Notes: generated by a model from the letters alone, not told the origin. A stretch of DNA of 64,000 nucleotides from Zobellia nedashkovskayae (GCF_015330125.1 NZ_JADDXR010000002.1:2232001-2296000), one strand, 5' to 3'; counted from the stretch's first letter, positions 17,523-28,247 are shown. A program made the numbers and translations.

Positions 17523-19055
17523 ATGAAAAAAATTAAAAGCATTTCGCTTACCCTTATTGCGTTAACAACTTTTTCCTGTGAAAAAGTAGAAGAACTTGTT
17601 GGTCATCCAGACCAAGATTCAACAGTAAATACTTCAGAACTTACCTTTACTAAAATTGGTGGATTCGTAAATGGTACCGGTGATGAAGGCTTCGCGGAAA
17701 TTAGCGCATTTGATGCCGTTACTGGTAAACTATTTGTTGTTAATCCTACAGAAGGTGAAGTTTCCGTTTGGGATATCTCTCAACCTTCAGCTCCTTCCAA
17801 ACAAGTTTCTATTCCCTTAACGGGGACACCTAATAGTGTTGCGGTTCATGACGGTCTATTGGCAATAGCGGTAGAAAACGAAAATAAACAAGCAGATGGT
17901 ACTATAGAGGTATACGATACAGCTTCCATGACCTTATCTAATTCTTATTCTGCTGGTGCATTGCCGGATATGGTTGCTTTTAGCCCTGATGGGAAATACA
18001 TTATTTCAGCTAATGAAGGTGAGCCAAATGATGATTATACGGTAGATCCGGAAGGTTCTATAAGTATCATAGATGTGGAGAAGAATGAGATAAATACGTT
18101 GTTTTTTACCAATTATAACGGACAAACTATCGGTAACGAGTTTAGGGTTTTTGGTCCTGGAGCTACGGTTGCCCAAGATATTGAGCCAGAATATGTGGCT
18201 GTTTCGGAAGATAGTAAATATGCGTACATCAGCTTACAGGAAAACAATGGTATGGCCGTGGTTGATTTAACTGCAATGACCTTAACGGATGTTTTTGGAT
18301 TGGGTGTTAAAGATCACTCGCTTTCTGAAAATGCTATGGACGCTAGTAATAAAGATGATATTATAGGAAATTTTCAAACTTGGCCCGTTCTAGGTTTTTA
18401 TATGCCAGATGCCATTACCTATGCTGAAATAGGAGGAGCGGGGTATATCATTTCTGCTAATGAAGGCGATTCTCGCGATTATGATGGCTATTCTGAAGAA
18501 GAAAGGGTAGAGGATTTAGAGTTGGACGCAACAGCTTTTCCAAATGCCGAAGAATTGCAGGCAGAAGAGAATCTTGGTAGATTGAAAACAACTACTGCAA
18601 ATGGAGATACGGATGGCGATGGTGATTTTGATAAAATCTATTCTTACGGAGCTCGTTCATTTACAATCTGGAGTCCTCAAGGGCAAATAGTTTATGATAG
18701 CGGAGATGAGATCGGAAGAAAAACACTAGAAATTGCACCGGCTTTATTTAATAATGATGAAGGTGAGGTAGACGATAGAAGTGATGATAAAGGTGCGGAA
18801 CCAGAATCTGTAACTACATTAAAAATTGGTGAGTCTACTTTGTTATTCGTGGGACTTGAAAGAACAGGTGGTGCTATGGTATATGATATCACCAATCCAT
18901 CTGCTCCTGAATTTTTAAGATGGATTTTTAATACGGAGGATGTGGCCCCAGAAGGTCTTTTGGTTATACCTTCGGATGAGTCGCCTAATGGAGAGAATTT
19001 ATTGGTTATCACAAATGAGGTGTCCAATACCGTTTCAATTTATGAGATAAAATAG
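17523..19055 (+). CDS. Choice-of-anchor-I type beta-propeller lipoprotein
   Basis: 510 aa from the ATG at 17523 (a TTG two codons upstream is also possible). Lipobox TFSC (Cys19). The rest is a beta-propeller: AVHDGLLAIAVE, MVAFSPDGKYIISANEGEPN, EYVAVSEDSKYAYISLQENN, YIISANEGDSRDYDGY, KTLEIAPALFNND and GLLVIPSDESPNGENLLVITNE. These match the choice-of-anchor-I / mesenchyme-specific glycoprotein-like family often found near alkaline phosphatases. Acidic Ca-binding-like DxDGDGDFD occurs near residue 360. The role is unknown; probably a surface or periplasmic protein. Confidence 0.8.
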   Translation: MKKIKSISLTLIALTTFSCEKVEELVGHPDQDSTVNTSELTFTKIGGFVNGTGDEGFAEISAFDAVTGKLFVVNPTEGEVSVWDISQPSAPSKQVSIPLTGTPNSVAVHDGLLAIAVENENKQADGTIEVYDTASMTLSNSYSAGALPDMVAFSPDGKYIISANEGEPNDDYTVDPEGSISIIDVEKNEINTLFFTNYNGQTIGNEFRVFGPGATVAQDIEPEYVAVSEDSKYAYISLQENNGMAVVDLTAMTLTDVFGLGVKDHSLSENAMDASNKDDIIGNFQTWPVLGFYMPDAITYAEIGGAGYIISANEGDSRDYDGYSEEERVEDLELDATAFPNAEELQAEENLGRLKTTTANGDTDGDGDFDKIYSYGARSFTIWSPQGQIVYDSGDEIGRKTLEIAPALFNNDEGEVDDRSDDKGAEPESVTTLKIGESTLLFVGLERTGGAMVYDITNPSAPEFLRWIFNTEDVAPEGLLVIPSDESPNGENLLVITNEVSNTVSIYEIK

Positions 19056-19081
19056 TCGGTTTTAACCTTTCGAAAATAATA

Positions 19082-19124
19082 GAATCCCCGAATTTCATGT
19101 TGAGATTTGGGGATTCTCTTTTTA
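19082..19124 (+). terminator. Rho-independent terminator after the propeller lipoprotein
   Basis: GAATCCCC (19082-19089) pairs with GGGGATTC (19109-19116), followed by TCTTTTT. Confidence 0.8.
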
Positions 19125-19174
19125 ATTTCCTTACGATTAGTCGTTTAGAATTACGATTCCATCGGGATTAATAT

Positions 19175-19182
19175 TACTTTTG
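19175..19182 (+). promoter_or_regulatory. Candidate -7 box (TACTTTTG) for der
   Basis: Exact TAnnTTTG match 17 bp before the der ATG. It lies between the upstream terminator and the gene, so it is well placed. No strong -33 TTTG is seen. Confidence 0.5.
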
Positions 19183-19199
19183 CAGCAAAATTAGGAAGT

Positions 19200-20504
19200 A
19201 TGAGTGCTATTGTAGCCGTTGTAGGGAGACCGAACGTAGGGAAATCCACGTTTTTTAACCGTTTGATTCAACGAAGGGAAGCTATTACCGATGCCGTAAG
19301 TGGGGTTACCCGAGATCGCCATTATGGTAAAAGTGATTGGAATGGAAAAGAATTTTCGCTAATAGATACGGGGGGTTATGTGCAAGGCAGCGATGATATT
19401 TTTGAGCAGGAGATAGATAAACAAGTAGAACTTGCCATTGAGGAAGCGGATGCCATAATTTTTATGGTAGATGTAGAAAGTGGTATTACAGGTATGGACG
19501 AAGATGTGGCCAACTTGCTACGTAGAGTTAAGAAGCCTGTTTTCTTGGCTGTTAATAAAGTAGATAATGCCAAGCGTGCAGAAGATGCCGTTGAGTTTTA
19601 TTCTTTGGGATTAGGTGAATATTTTACCCTTTCCAGTATTAATGGTAGTGGAACGGGAGAATTGCTTGATGCTTTAGTGGAAGTACTTCCAGAGCATGAA
19701 GAAGAAGAGGATGAGCTACCTAGATTTGCGGTGGTAGGGAGACCTAACGCAGGTAAATCCTCATTCATAAACGCTTTAATTGGTGAAGACCGTTACATTG
19801 TTACGGATATTGCAGGTACTACTAGAGATAGTATAGATGTTAAGTATAACCGTTTTGGGTTTGACTTTAATATTGTAGATACTGCAGGGATCAGAAGAAA
19901 AGCCAAGGTAAAGGAAAACCTGGAATTTTATTCTGTTATGCGTTCTGTACGTGCCATTGAGCATTGTGATGTTTGTTTGTTGATGTTGGATGCCACTCGT
20001 GGTTTTGATGGTCAGGTAGAAAATATTTTCTGGTTGGCCCAACGTAATAACAAGGGTATTGTTATTCTGGTGAACAAATGGGATTTGATAGAGGATAAGG
20101 AAACGAATACCATGAAACAATACACCCAGCGCATTCAAAAAGCAATGGAGCCGTTTGTAGATGTGCCTATTCTCTTTATATCAGCATTAACCAAGCAACG
20201 TATATATAAAGCTATTGAAACAGCTGTTGAGGTATACCAACGTCGTTCTAAAAAAATAAAAACGCGTCAGCTTAATGATGTTATGCTGTCAGTTATAGAA
20301 CGGACACCACCGCCAGCTTATAAAGATAAATACGTAAAAATCAAATATATTACGCAGTTGCCTACAAACTATCCTCAGTTTGCTTTCTTCTGTAATCTAC
20401 CACAATATGTTCGGGATCCTTACAAGCGGTTCTTAGAGAATAAATTAAGAGAGAATTTTGATTTTAATGGTGTGCCCATTACAATATATATGAGAAAGAA
20501 ATAA
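19200..20504 (+). CDS. der: Ribosome biogenesis GTPase Der (EngA)
   Basis: 434 aa with two tandem GTPase domains. The first has [13 protein letters not shown] and NKVD; the second (from about residue 175) has GRPNAGKSS, the GTTRDS switch, DTAGI and NKWD. The C-terminal KH-like domain ends YMRKK. Der acts in 50S subunit assembly. It is a stand-alone gene with its own promoter-like box after a terminator. era lies 1.8 kb upstream, so two ribosome-assembly GTPases are close together. Confidence 0.97.
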   Translation: MSAIVAVVGRPNVGKSTFFNRLIQRREAITDAVSGVTRDRHYGKSDWNGKEFSLIDTGGYVQGSDDIFEQEIDKQVELAIEEADAIIFMVDVESGITGMDEDVANLLRRVKKPVFLAVNKVDNAKRAEDAVEFYSLGLGEYFTLSSINGSGTGELLDALVEVLPEHEEEEDELPRFAVVGRPNAGKSSFINALIGEDRYIVTDIAGTTRDSIDVKYNRFGFDFNIVDTAGIRRKAKVKENLEFYSVMRSVRAIEHCDVCLLMLDATRGFDGQVENIFWLAQRNNKGIVILVNKWDLIEDKETNTMKQYTQRIQKAMEPFVDVPILFISALTKQRIYKAIETAVEVYQRRSKKIKTRQLNDVMLSVIERTPPPAYKDKYVKIKYITQLPTNYPQFAFFCNLPQYVRDPYKRFLENKLRENFDFNGVPITIYMRKK

Positions 20505-20558
20505 AACTAGTTGTAAGTAGTTTTAGATAGTATACATAATCCCTGTAAGTGATTTAGA

Positions 20559-21023
20559 TTAGTCTAGGTTATTTATTGGGATTTTGAATAATGTGGAGTT
20601 GTCTTCTTGAATTTCGCCGTCAATTTCTAAAGATTCAATAAGTAGCGTATTAGAACAGCAACCTTCACCATCTGTACGGGCGAGTTTTAATGTTATATCA
20701 AAACTATTTGAATCTCCAACAGTTAAAACATAATTGTAAGTGCCTATTTCCCATTCGGAGTCAGAAAGAGTTAAAATTTTCTTTTCTGCTATATCTTAAA
20801 TCGAAAATTCTATGGTTTCATTTCCTGAAATTGAAATGTCAGAGGCGGTATAGGTCTCATTAGTTAGTAGATTTTCACTATTCTCACTATCTATGAGTTC
20901 GAGGTGTAGTTCTGAAAAATCAGCTACACATAATACTGCTGAACAGTCATAATCTTCTGTGTCATCAGATGAACACATAGAAAGAAGAAGAAACAAGGGT
21001 AGTAAGAAAGTTAGTCTGGACAT
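20559..21023 (-). pseudogene. Lipoprotein gene interrupted by one in-frame stop (TAA at 20796-20798)
   Basis: The start MSRLTFLLPLFLLLSMC (Cys17, lipobox) at 21023 is a good lipoprotein signal. The frame stops at 20796. After that stop the same frame stays open for 78 more codons (DIAEKKILTLSDSEWEIGTY, then LLIESLEIDGEIQED) and ends at a TAA at 20559. The continuation has normal protein composition, so a roughly 154-residue lipoprotein has probably been broken by a single nonsense change such as CAA to TAA. I do not recognise the family. A sequencing error or readthrough cannot be excluded. Confidence 0.65.
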
Positions 21024-21082
21024 GTTATTTTTTTTAAAAGATAGCATGCGTAGGGAAAGGTTGCGTTTTAAGCAGTATTAAA

Positions 21083-21883
21083 TTACCATCCTCCCGAAGC
21101 GCCACCGCCTCCGAAACCTCCACCTCCGAAGCCACCGCCAAATCCGCCACCACCGGAGCCTCCTCCAAAACCACCACCTCCAAAGCTTCCGGAACCACCA
21201 CTGCGGCCCATGTTGCTTAAGATGATAATGTCCCAAAGGTCTAAGCCGTTACCACGTTTTCCACCGTTTTTGCCACCGCCACCACGTTTGTTGCGGTTGG
21301 ATAAAATCATAAGAATAACGAAGAAAATAATAAACGGTAGAAACTTACCTAATGGAAAACTACCGCCATCGTCAAAAGAACGGTCTTCTTTAAATTCACC
21401 ATTAAGTGCTTGAAAAATAGCGTCAGAACCGGCGTTTAAGCCACCGTAGTAATCATTTTGTTTAAAATACGGAACTATTGCCTGGTCTATAATTCTACGG
21501 GATAGAGCGTCTGTAAGTCTAGATTCTACTCCGTACCCTGTGTTGATAGCTATTCTTCGGTCGTCTCTGGCTAATAGTATGAGGATTCCATTATCGTCAT
21601 CGGCTTGGCCAATTCCCCATTTATCTCCCCATTGCGCTCCTAGAAAGTTAATGTTTTCACCTTCTGTAGAACTGATAATAGCAACAACTATCTGTGTTGA
21701 GGTACTATCGGAATAGTGAATCAGTTTTTGCTCCAGAGTCTGTTTTTGACCTGCGCTCAGTAGATTAATATAATCGTAAACGCTAGTCTGTTCTTTCGGC
21801 TTATCAGGAATCTGATATTGAGCCGTTACCAGATTATAGCAACAGAGTAAGATTACGAGTAGACTACCCTTTAGATACTTCAT
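21083..21883 (-). CDS. TPM-domain exported protein with membrane helix and Gly-rich tail (YgcG-like)
   Basis: 266 aa from MKYLKGSLLV at 21883, chosen because it gives a normal signal peptide. The TPM domain (about 30-160) contains VYDYINLLSAGQKQTLEQKL and DDNGILILLARDDRRIAINTGYG. A membrane helix (LGKFLPFIIFFVILMIL) precedes a tail of about 50 residues that is almost all Gly/Phe/Ser. TPM proteins are linked to membrane-protein quality control; the biochemical function is not settled. The start overlaps the preceding TPM gene by 20 bp, so it is in an operon with that gene and lemA. Confidence 0.88.
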   Translation of the reverse strand: MKYLKGSLLVILLCCYNLVTAQYQIPDKPKEQTSVYDYINLLSAGQKQTLEQKLIHYSDSTSTQIVVAIISSTEGENINFLGAQWGDKWGIGQADDDNGILILLARDDRRIAINTGYGVESRLTDALSRRIIDQAIVPYFKQNDYYGGLNAGSDAIFQALNGEFKEDRSFDDGGSFPLGKFLPFIIFFVILMILSNRNKRGGGGKNGGKRGNGLDLWDIIILSNMGRSGGSGSFGGGGFGGGSGGGGFGGGFGGGGFGGGGASGGW

Positions 21884-22301
21884 CGCTAAGTTCATTTTTA
21901 TCACCGTGCTCCCAAGGAAAATGTGCTTGCAGCTCTATACCGGCTTTTAAGATACCATCTATGATACCTTGCTTAAAGTTTCCTTTTTGAAATTGGTTTT
22001 GAATGACATCTTTGGTAGTGTCCCAAAAATTATCGGGTACAACTTTGTTAATGCCGTGGTCTCCGTATATGGAAAATTTTCTATCGTTTACTGCAACGTA
22101 GACCAAAACTCCATTGGCTTCTTTGGTGTTTTCCATTTTCAAGAGTAGAAACACTTCTTTTGCCCTTTCAATAGGGTCTAGGCGTGTGTGCGGCTCAATA
22201 TGCACCCTAATTTCGCCAGAAGTGTCTTTCTCGGCCTTATGTATAGCCGCAACAATTTCTTGCTCCTCTTCTGCCGTTAAAAATGCTTCTACTCTTGACA
22301 T
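21864..22301 (-). CDS. Soluble TPM-domain protein
   Basis: 145 aa, no signal peptide. The TPM core is seen: AIHKAEKDTSGEIRVHIEP, then ERAKEVFLLLKMENTKEANG, VLVYVAVNDRKFSIYGDHGI and VVPDNFWDTTKDVIQNQF. It lies 3 bp after lemA and overlaps the next TPM gene. The LemA-TPM-TPM order is a common Bacteroidota arrangement. It is probably a cytoplasmic partner in a membrane-associated complex. Confidence 0.88.
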   Translation of the reverse strand: MSRVEAFLTAEEEQEIVAAIHKAEKDTSGEIRVHIEPHTRLDPIERAKEVFLLLKMENTKEANGVLVYVAVNDRKFSIYGDHGINKVVPDNFWDTTKDVIQNQFQKGNFKQGIIDGILKAGIELQAHFPWEHGDKNELSDEVSKG

Positions 22302-22304
22302 ATG

Positions 22305-22904
22305 CTATTTGAAATCAAATTCAACATCAGGTGCATTTTCAGAACCTGCGTCAGCTTTGTAGCGTGCCATGTCTTCAAATCCAAAAATACCTGCTAGGAA
22401 TGACCCTGGGAATTTTGAGATGTGTATGTCGTAAAGATTTACGGTTTCGTTAAACTTGTTTCGTTCAACGTTTATACGGTTCTCCGTACCTTCTAATTGT
22501 GCTTGTAGCTCTAAGAAGTTCTGATTTGCTTTAAGTTCTGGGTAACGTTCCACTACTACCATTAATTTACTCAAAGCACCTGTAAGTCCACTTTGTGCTT
22601 GTTGAAAAGCGGCCATTTTTTCTGGCGTAAGGTTATTGGCATCAATAGTGGTCGACGTAGCTTTTGCACGGGCTTCAATAACATCTGTAAGTGTTCCACG
22701 TTCAAAATCTGCTGCGCCTTGTACCGTTTTTACCAAGTTGCCAATAAGGTCGTTTCTACGTTGGTAGGCACTTTCTACATTAGACCAAGACGTTTTTGCG
22801 TTGGCTTCTAAGGTTACTGCGGTATTGTTAAAACCAACAGCCCATTGGTATAGGCCAACGGCAATGACTCCTAGTACGATAAGTACGATTAATCCTTTTT
22901 TCAT
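22305..22904 (-). CDS. lemA: LemA family protein
   Basis: 199 aa, normal length. An N-terminal membrane helix (GLIVLIVLGVIAVGLYQWAV) is followed by the all-helical LemA domain: WSNVESAYQRRNDLIGNLV, LMVVVERYPELKANQNFLEL and ENRINVERNKFNETVNLYD. It is the first gene of the lemA-TPM-TPM operon. The molecular role is not firmly known. Confidence 0.95.
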   Translation of the reverse strand: MKKGLIVLIVLGVIAVGLYQWAVGFNNTAVTLEANAKTSWSNVESAYQRRNDLIGNLVKTVQGAADFERGTLTDVIEARAKATSTTIDANNLTPEKMAAFQQAQSGLTGALSKLMVVVERYPELKANQNFLELQAQLEGTENRINVERNKFNETVNLYDIHISKFPGSFLAGIFGFEDMARYKADAGSENAPDVEFDFK

Positions 22905-22988
22905 TTTAAAAATATTAGGTTATAGTTAATGTGCTGTAATCAGCAAAACAGTGTGTTCAATACATTAGACCATAAATTGGTCAAAAAG

Positions 22989-23318
22989 TTACAGTTGATC
23001 TTTAATTTTAGTCAATTCAACTTTAATTCGCTCTAATTTGTCAATAATAGCGAAGTTGTTTAGTGTTTTTTGACGGTTCTCCTTAAGATGTGTTTTTGCA
23101 CCATCTAAGGTAAAACCACGCTCTTTTACCAAGTGGTAAATAAGTTTAAGGTTGTCAATATCCTGCGGTGTGAATTTACGGTTGCCTTTGGCATTTTTCT
23201 TTGGCTTGAGTACATCAAATTCTTTCTCCCAAAAACGTATTAGGGAAGTATTTACGTCAAAAGCCTTGGCGACTTCGCCAATGCCATAGTACCTTTTTTC
23301 TGGGAGATCTATTTGCAT
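22989..23318 (-). CDS. MerR-family transcriptional regulator
   Basis: 109 aa. The MerR HTH is at residues 9-75: YYGIGEVAKAFDVNTSLIRF, then WEKEFDVLKPKKNAKGNRKF and DIDNLKLIYHLVKERGFTLD. A short coiled coil ends the protein, and there is no effector domain or metal-binding Cys set. Start and M23 stop overlap by one base (TAATG), so it is translated with the peptidase gene. The target is unknown. Confidence 0.93.
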   Translation of the reverse strand: MQIDLPEKRYYGIGEVAKAFDVNTSLIRFWEKEFDVLKPKKNAKGNRKFTPQDIDNLKLIYHLVKERGFTLDGAKTHLKENRQKTLNNFAIIDKLERIKVELTKIKDQL

Positions 23319-24295
23319 TAATCCAAAGATTGATTTTCTTGTGCTGCGTGTTTAAGCATATTCTCAAATTCTTCTGCGGTTAAACTGCCGTAGTAGAAAT
23401 TTATAGGGTTGATGCGCTCTTCATCTTTCCAAACTTCGTAATGTAAATGCGGAGCTTCTGAACGGCCTGTATTACCTACAAAACCAATTAAATCTCCACG
23501 TTTCACTTTTTGACCTTTTTTTACATTGTATTCGCTAAGATGCCCATAAAGAGTTTTGTATCCGTAACCGTGATTTATGCGTATGTGTTTCCCATAACCG
23601 GACGAACCATTATCTGCACGGGTTACTTTACCATCACCAGGTGCGTAGACCGGTGTTCCTTTTGGAGCTGAAAAATCCATACCCCTATGCAGTTTACGTG
23701 CTTTGGTAAAAGGGTCTGAACGCCATCCAAAACCGGAAGCCATACGTTTAAGACTCTCATTGGTAACGGGTTGAATAGCCGGAATGGCCATTAAGAACTT
23801 TTCTTTTTCTTCTGCCAGCTTCGTGATTTCATCTAACGATTTGGACTGAATGGACATTTGCTTTTTAATAATATCCAGACGTTTGGTCGTTGCGGTAACC
23901 ATTTCGGAATTATTGAAGCCCTCTAATGATTTGTAACGGTTAATACCTCCAAAACCAGCTCTTCGCTGTTCTTCGGGTATGGGGTTTGCTTCAAAATATA
24001 AACGATAGATGTTATTATCTCGGTCTTCTATGTTAGCCAAAACCTCTTCGATTTGACCCATCTTTCGATTTAAAAGTTCAAACTGAAGCTCATAGTTTTT
24101 TACTTCGCGCGAAAGCGAAAGCTCTCTTGGCGTGTTAATGAGGTTGGTGTTCATTAAGAATACCAAGCACATCAAACCAAAAAGAAATGAACCTATAAAA
24201 AATAGTGCGATATTACGATAGCGGCGAGATTTTTTGGCCTCTATCTTGCGATACGATAGCGTATCTGGATCGTAATAATACTTTACCTTAGACAT
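23318..24295 (-). CDS. M23-family murein endopeptidase, membrane-anchored
   Basis: 325 aa. A cytoplasmic basic start, one membrane helix (about 28-48), a periplasmic coiled coil (about 55-175) and a LytM/M23 domain (about 190-305) can be seen. Metal ligands fit HRGMD (His203, Asp207) and HLHYE (His283, His285). All ligands are present, so it is probably an active DD-endopeptidase involved in wall growth or division. It is divergent from alaS. Confidence 0.94.
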   Translation of the reverse strand: MSKVKYYYDPDTLSYRKIEAKKSRRYRNIALFFIGSFLFGLMCLVFLMNTNLINTPRELSLSREVKNYELQFELLNRKMGQIEEVLANIEDRDNNIYRLYFEANPIPEEQRRAGFGGINRYKSLEGFNNSEMVTATTKRLDIIKKQMSIQSKSLDEITKLAEEKEKFLMAIPAIQPVTNESLKRMASGFGWRSDPFTKARKLHRGMDFSAPKGTPVYAPGDGKVTRADNGSSGYGKHIRINHGYGYKTLYGHLSEYNVKKGQKVKRGDLIGFVGNTGRSEAPHLHYEVWKDEERINPINFYYGSLTAEEFENMLKHAAQENQSLD

Positions 24296-24310
24296 GTATC
24301 TATTTTATCC

Positions 24311-24318
24311 TATTTTTG
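24311..24318 (+). promoter_or_regulatory. Candidate -7 box (TATTTTTG) for alaS
   Basis: Exact TAnnTTTG match in the 101-bp divergent region, about 79 bp upstream of the alaS ATG. Confidence 0.35.
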
Positions 24319-24396
24319 TGCTGTTTTAGCGGGATAAACAAATATAGAAATACTTTCCTTTAAAACGCTAATTTTTGTAAAACCTTATAATTCTCT

Positions 24397-27012
24397 ATGA
24401 CTTCCAAGGAAATCCGATCTCAATTCTTAAATTTTTATAAAGAAAAAGGACATAAAATAGTTCCATCTGCTCCAATGGTCATCAAAGATGACCCTACTCT
24501 TATGTTCACCAATGCGGGAATGAACCAGTTTAAGGAGTTCTTTTTAGGGAATACTGTTGCTAAAAACACTAGGGTTGTAGATTCTCAAAAATGTTTGCGT
24601 GTTAGTGGAAAACATAATGATTTAGAGGAAGTAGGGAAGGATACCTACCACCATACGATGTTTGAAATGTTGGGGAACTGGAGTTTTGGCGATTATTTTA
24701 AAGCCGAGGCTATTTCATGGGCATGGGAGTTGCTTACGGAAGTTTTAAAGGTTGATAAGGATTGCCTTTATGTTTCGGTTTTTGAAGGAAGTAAAGATGC
24801 AGATAACTTGTCGTTAGATACCGAAGCCTTTGATTTATGGAAGGCCATTGTACCTGAAGATCGAATTATTTTAGGGAATAAAAAAGATAATTTCTGGGAA
24901 ATGGGCGATCAAGGCCCATGCGGTCCTTGTTCTGAGATTCATGTGGATATTCGCTCTGCGGAAGAAAAAGCCAAAGTTTCCGGGGCTTCGTTAGTTAATG
25001 CAGATCACCCACTGGTGGTTGAGATATGGAACTTGGTTTTCATGCAGTACAATCGTAAGGCAGATGGTTCATTGGAGTCGTTACCAGCAAAACACGTAGA
25101 TACCGGAATGGGTTTTGAACGTTTGTGTATGGTGCTTCAAGATGTGAAATCTAACTACGATACAGATGTTTTTAAACCTATTATTCGTGAAATAGAGATT
25201 ATAACACATAGCAAGTACGGTAAAGATGAAGAGACCGATATTGCCATTCGTGTAATTGCAGATCATATCCGTGCCGTTTCTTTTTCTATTGCAGATGGGC
25301 AATTGCCAAGCAATACGGGAGCAGGTTATGTAATCAGACGTATTTTAAGGCGTGCCGTACGTTATGGCTTTACTTTTTTAAATACCAAAGAACCTTTTAT
25401 GTACCGTTTGGTAAGCGAACTTACCGAAAGTATGGGTGAAGCTTTCCCTGAGTTGAAGGAGCAACGGCAGTTGATTGAAAACGTAATCAAAGAAGAAGAG
25501 TATTCTTTCTTGAAAACGTTGGAGCAAGGTCTTGTTCTTTTAGATCAGGTAATAGCCAATGTAAAAGGAAAAGAGGTTGATGGTAGAAAGGCTTTTGAAT
25601 TATACGACACCTATGGTTTTCCGATAGATTTAACAGCTCTTATTCTTTCTGAAAAAGGATTAAGCCTAGATGAGAAAGGGTTTGATGTAGCCATGCAGGA
25701 ACAGAAGAACCGCTCAAAATCGGCTTCAGAGATTTCTAAAGATGATTGGGAAGTACTTTCAGAAGATTTAGAACAGGAGTTTGTTGGTTATGACGTGCTT
25801 CAGTCTAATGTAAAACTTGTAAAATATAGAAGGGTAACTTCAAAAAAGGCGGGAGAACAATATCAACTAGTCTTTAATCTAACCCCTTTTTATCCAGAGG
25901 GTGGTGGCCAAGTTGGCGATAAAGGGTATTTAGAAATGCCCAATGGCGATGTAGTTTATATTTTAGATACTAAAAAGGAGAACAGTGAAATCATTCACTT
26001 TACCAAAAACCTCCCTAAAGATATAAGCGGAACGTTCAAAGCGGTAGTGGACAAGAAACAACGAGAGCGTACTCAGGCTAATCATACGGCTACGCATTTG
26101 CTACACCAAGCTTTACGAGAAGTACTTGGTACGCACGTAGAGCAGAAGGGTTCTGCAGTGCATTCTAAATATTTACGATTCGATTTTTCTCACTTTTCTA
26201 AAGTGTCTCCGGAAGAACTTCGTGAGGTAGAAAGTTTTGTAAACGCACGTATTGAAGGACAATTGCCATTTGAGGAACATAGAAATATACCAATGGAAGA
26301 AGCTGTAAAAGCAGGTGCTATGGCTCTTTTTGGCGAAAAATATGGAGATACGGTACGAACAGTCCGTTTTGGGCAGTCTATTGAACTATGTGGTGGAACC
26401 CATGTTAAGAATACAGGAGATATCTGGCATTTTAAGATTAAATCAGAAGGTGCGGTAGCTTCAGGGATACGAAGAATTGAAGCGATAACTTCTGATGCCG
26501 TTAAGGATTTCTATAATGAGAATGATAGAATCATTTCCGACATGAAAGGGTTATTGAATAACGCCCAAGACACGGTTAAGGCAGTTTCAAATTTGCAGGA
26601 AGAAAATGCAAAGTTGAAAAAAGAGGTAGAAGGACTTTTGAAAGACAAGGCTAAAAACCTAAAAGGGGATTTAGTAAATGAACTGGAAGAAGTAAACGGT
26701 GTTCAATTTCTGGCTAAGAAGATAGATTTAGATGCTTCTGGAATTAAGGACTTGAGTTTTGAAATGGGTCAGAACAAAAATAACCTTTTCCTTCTTTTTG
26801 CTATGGACCAGAACGGAAAAGCGTTGTTGTCTTGTTATATCTCAAAAGAACTGGTAGCATCAAAAGGGTTAAATGCTGGAACTATCGTTAAGGAATTAGG
26901 TAAATTCATCCAAGGTGGCGGCGGTGGCCAACCTTTCTTTGCAACCGCTGGTGGTAAGAAGCCAGAAGGTATAGAAGAGGCCCTGTCCAAAGCTAAAGAC
27001 TATTTAAAGTAA
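24397..27012 (+). CDS. alaS: Alanyl-tRNA synthetase
   Basis: 871 aa, full length. The class II catalytic core at the N-terminus has [33 protein letters not shown] and DTGMGFERL. The editing domain carries HTATHLLH and CGGTHV, the four Zn/editing residues, and a C-terminal coiled coil and C-Ala domain end in [14 protein letters not shown]. It charges tRNA-Ala. It is divergent from the M23/merR pair and ends at a strong terminator. Confidence 0.98.
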   Translation: MTSKEIRSQFLNFYKEKGHKIVPSAPMVIKDDPTLMFTNAGMNQFKEFFLGNTVAKNTRVVDSQKCLRVSGKHNDLEEVGKDTYHHTMFEMLGNWSFGDYFKAEAISWAWELLTEVLKVDKDCLYVSVFEGSKDADNLSLDTEAFDLWKAIVPEDRIILGNKKDNFWEMGDQGPCGPCSEIHVDIRSAEEKAKVSGASLVNADHPLVVEIWNLVFMQYNRKADGSLESLPAKHVDTGMGFERLCMVLQDVKSNYDTDVFKPIIREIEIITHSKYGKDEETDIAIRVIADHIRAVSFSIADGQLPSNTGAGYVIRRILRRAVRYGFTFLNTKEPFMYRLVSELTESMGEAFPELKEQRQLIENVIKEEEYSFLKTLEQGLVLLDQVIANVKGKEVDGRKAFELYDTYGFPIDLTALILSEKGLSLDEKGFDVAMQEQKNRSKSASEISKDDWEVLSEDLEQEFVGYDVLQSNVKLVKYRRVTSKKAGEQYQLVFNLTPFYPEGGGQVGDKGYLEMPNGDVVYILDTKKENSEIIHFTKNLPKDISGTFKAVVDKKQRERTQANHTATHLLHQALREVLGTHVEQKGSAVHSKYLRFDFSHFSKVSPEELREVESFVNARIEGQLPFEEHRNIPMEEAVKAGAMALFGEKYGDTVRTVRFGQSIELCGGTHVKNTGDIWHFKIKSEGAVASGIRRIEAITSDAVKDFYNENDRIISDMKGLLNNAQDTVKAVSNLQEENAKLKKEVEGLLKDKAKNLKGDLVNELEEVNGVQFLAKKIDLDASGIKDLSFEMGQNKNNLFLLFAMDQNGKALLSCYISKELVASKGLNAGTIVKELGKFIQGGGGGQPFFATAGGKKPEGIEEALSKAKDYLK

Positions 27013-27017
27013 AAGAG

Positions 27018-27057
27018 AAACGCCTCGCTATAAATTAGCGAGGCGTTTTGTTTTTAA
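27018..27057 (+). terminator. Strong rho-independent terminator after alaS
   Basis: A 13-bp perfect stem, AAACGCCTCGCTA with TAGCGAGGCGTTT, followed by TTGTTTTT. Confidence 0.92.
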
Positions 27058-27509
27058 GAATGTATTGTAATATAATAGTAGCAAATGAATAAATTTGCCT
27101 GGACCTTTAGCGTTTAAGTAAAGTATAGCAGGTAGAGAACAGTGTTCGGAAAATGTTATATCGTATTAAAAAAATGATTGTAGGTGATATATGGAATGGC
27201 CATTCAACTGATATTTATAATTCCTTTACTTTCTTTTTAGCTACAGGATTATATGTATAATTTAGAAAAAATGTTTTAAACTGATTAAAGTTAAAATCAA
27301 ACCAAAAAAGGTAGGTGACTTTTTTCATAATACTTAGCAAAGGGAAATCACTCAAATATACCTGGTACATAGATTGACTTTTAGTAATTTAACTAAAATG
27401 GCTTTCAAAAATTTTCAATTAGCATGTTTGTGTAATTTTATAAAGTCGAAATTTTATGTATTGATTAGATTTGAATAAAACTTATAGTCTGGATTTGATT
27501 TTCAAATTT
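27058..27509. other. Intergenic, no feature recognised
   Basis: 450 bp of AT-rich DNA between the alaS terminator and the stop of the collagen-like lipoprotein gene. I saw no ORF with recognisable content, no RNA structure and no repeat. Confidence 0.5.
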
Positions 27510-28070
27510 CTAATGTTTTAAATCAAAATATTCCATCACCGCATTGTAATCACTAAGATTTACGCCATCTCTTTTTAACTGGGCTCTTAGAGTTGCAGCC
27601 CCAGACTTCTCGGTGGTACTATTAGATTTTACTATAACAACCTTAAGTTTTGTTATATAACCAGCCCCAAAGGTTGCAGAAGCATTGCTTCCCACTTCGT
27701 GAAAATATAACCAGAATCTACCCAAATCGATTTCTACACCTATATCCATGAAATTGCGACCATATCCGGCATCAAGATATCGTACAGCGGGAACAGGAAT
27801 GTCAGAACCATTCAGAGTTTTTAAATAACCAATAATTAAATCATTATCAATCACATCTTGGGTTAATTCCGGTACATCTACTGCAATATTTCCTCCTGTC
27901 TCAGTTGAAATGTCATATAAATATGTCTGGACGTTGGCATTGCCATCTGAACCATTTGCTCCTGGAGGCCCAGCAGGCCCAGTAACTCCATCTTCTAAGG
28001 AGCAGGAGAATATTAAACTAGCTAAAAAGGATATTAAAATAAATTTGGTGCTAAATATTAATTTTTTCAT
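27510..28070 (-). CDS. Lipoprotein with short collagen-like segment
   Basis: 186 aa. Signal peptide with Cys23 (IFSC). A short collagen-like GXY run (GVTGPAGPPGANGSDGN, about 29-44) follows, then a roughly 130-residue beta-rich domain with no recognised motif (VQTYLYDISTETGG, DIGVEIDLGRFWLYFHEVG). Flavobacteria have many such collagen-then-beta-domain surface lipoproteins. Function unknown; shares the collagen element with the lipoprotein at 54584-55240 but not its C-terminal domain. Confidence 0.8.
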   Translation of the reverse strand: MKKLIFSTKFILISFLASLIFSCSLEDGVTGPAGPPGANGSDGNANVQTYLYDISTETGGNIAVDVPELTQDVIDNDLIIGYLKTLNGSDIPVPAVRYLDAGYGRNFMDIGVEIDLGRFWLYFHEVGSNASATFGAGYITKLKVVIVKSNSTTEKSGAATLRAQLKRDGVNLSDYNAVMEYFDLKH

Positions 28071-28247
28071 AATCAGAATAATTTAGGTTAATTAATTTAA
28101 AACTGATAGTTCGTCTAAACCTAACTGTTATTTCAATCTAAACTAACAAGAAATCTCCTCGAAGTAATTCCATTTTGTACAGTTGGTTTCTTTTCTGGTA
28201 TGAATGGTTAAAAGTTAGTCACAAATGCAATGTATATCGGTGAATAA

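Noticed and set aside
20505..20558. Possible terminator after der (ACTAGTTGTAAGTAGTT)
   Set aside because: The stem is short and AT-rich, with no convincing T run.
21083..21300. Dense GC-rich short repeats (cctccaccaccg-like)
   Set aside because: They encode the Gly/Phe/Ser-rich tail of the TPM protein and are not a separate repeat element or CRISPR.
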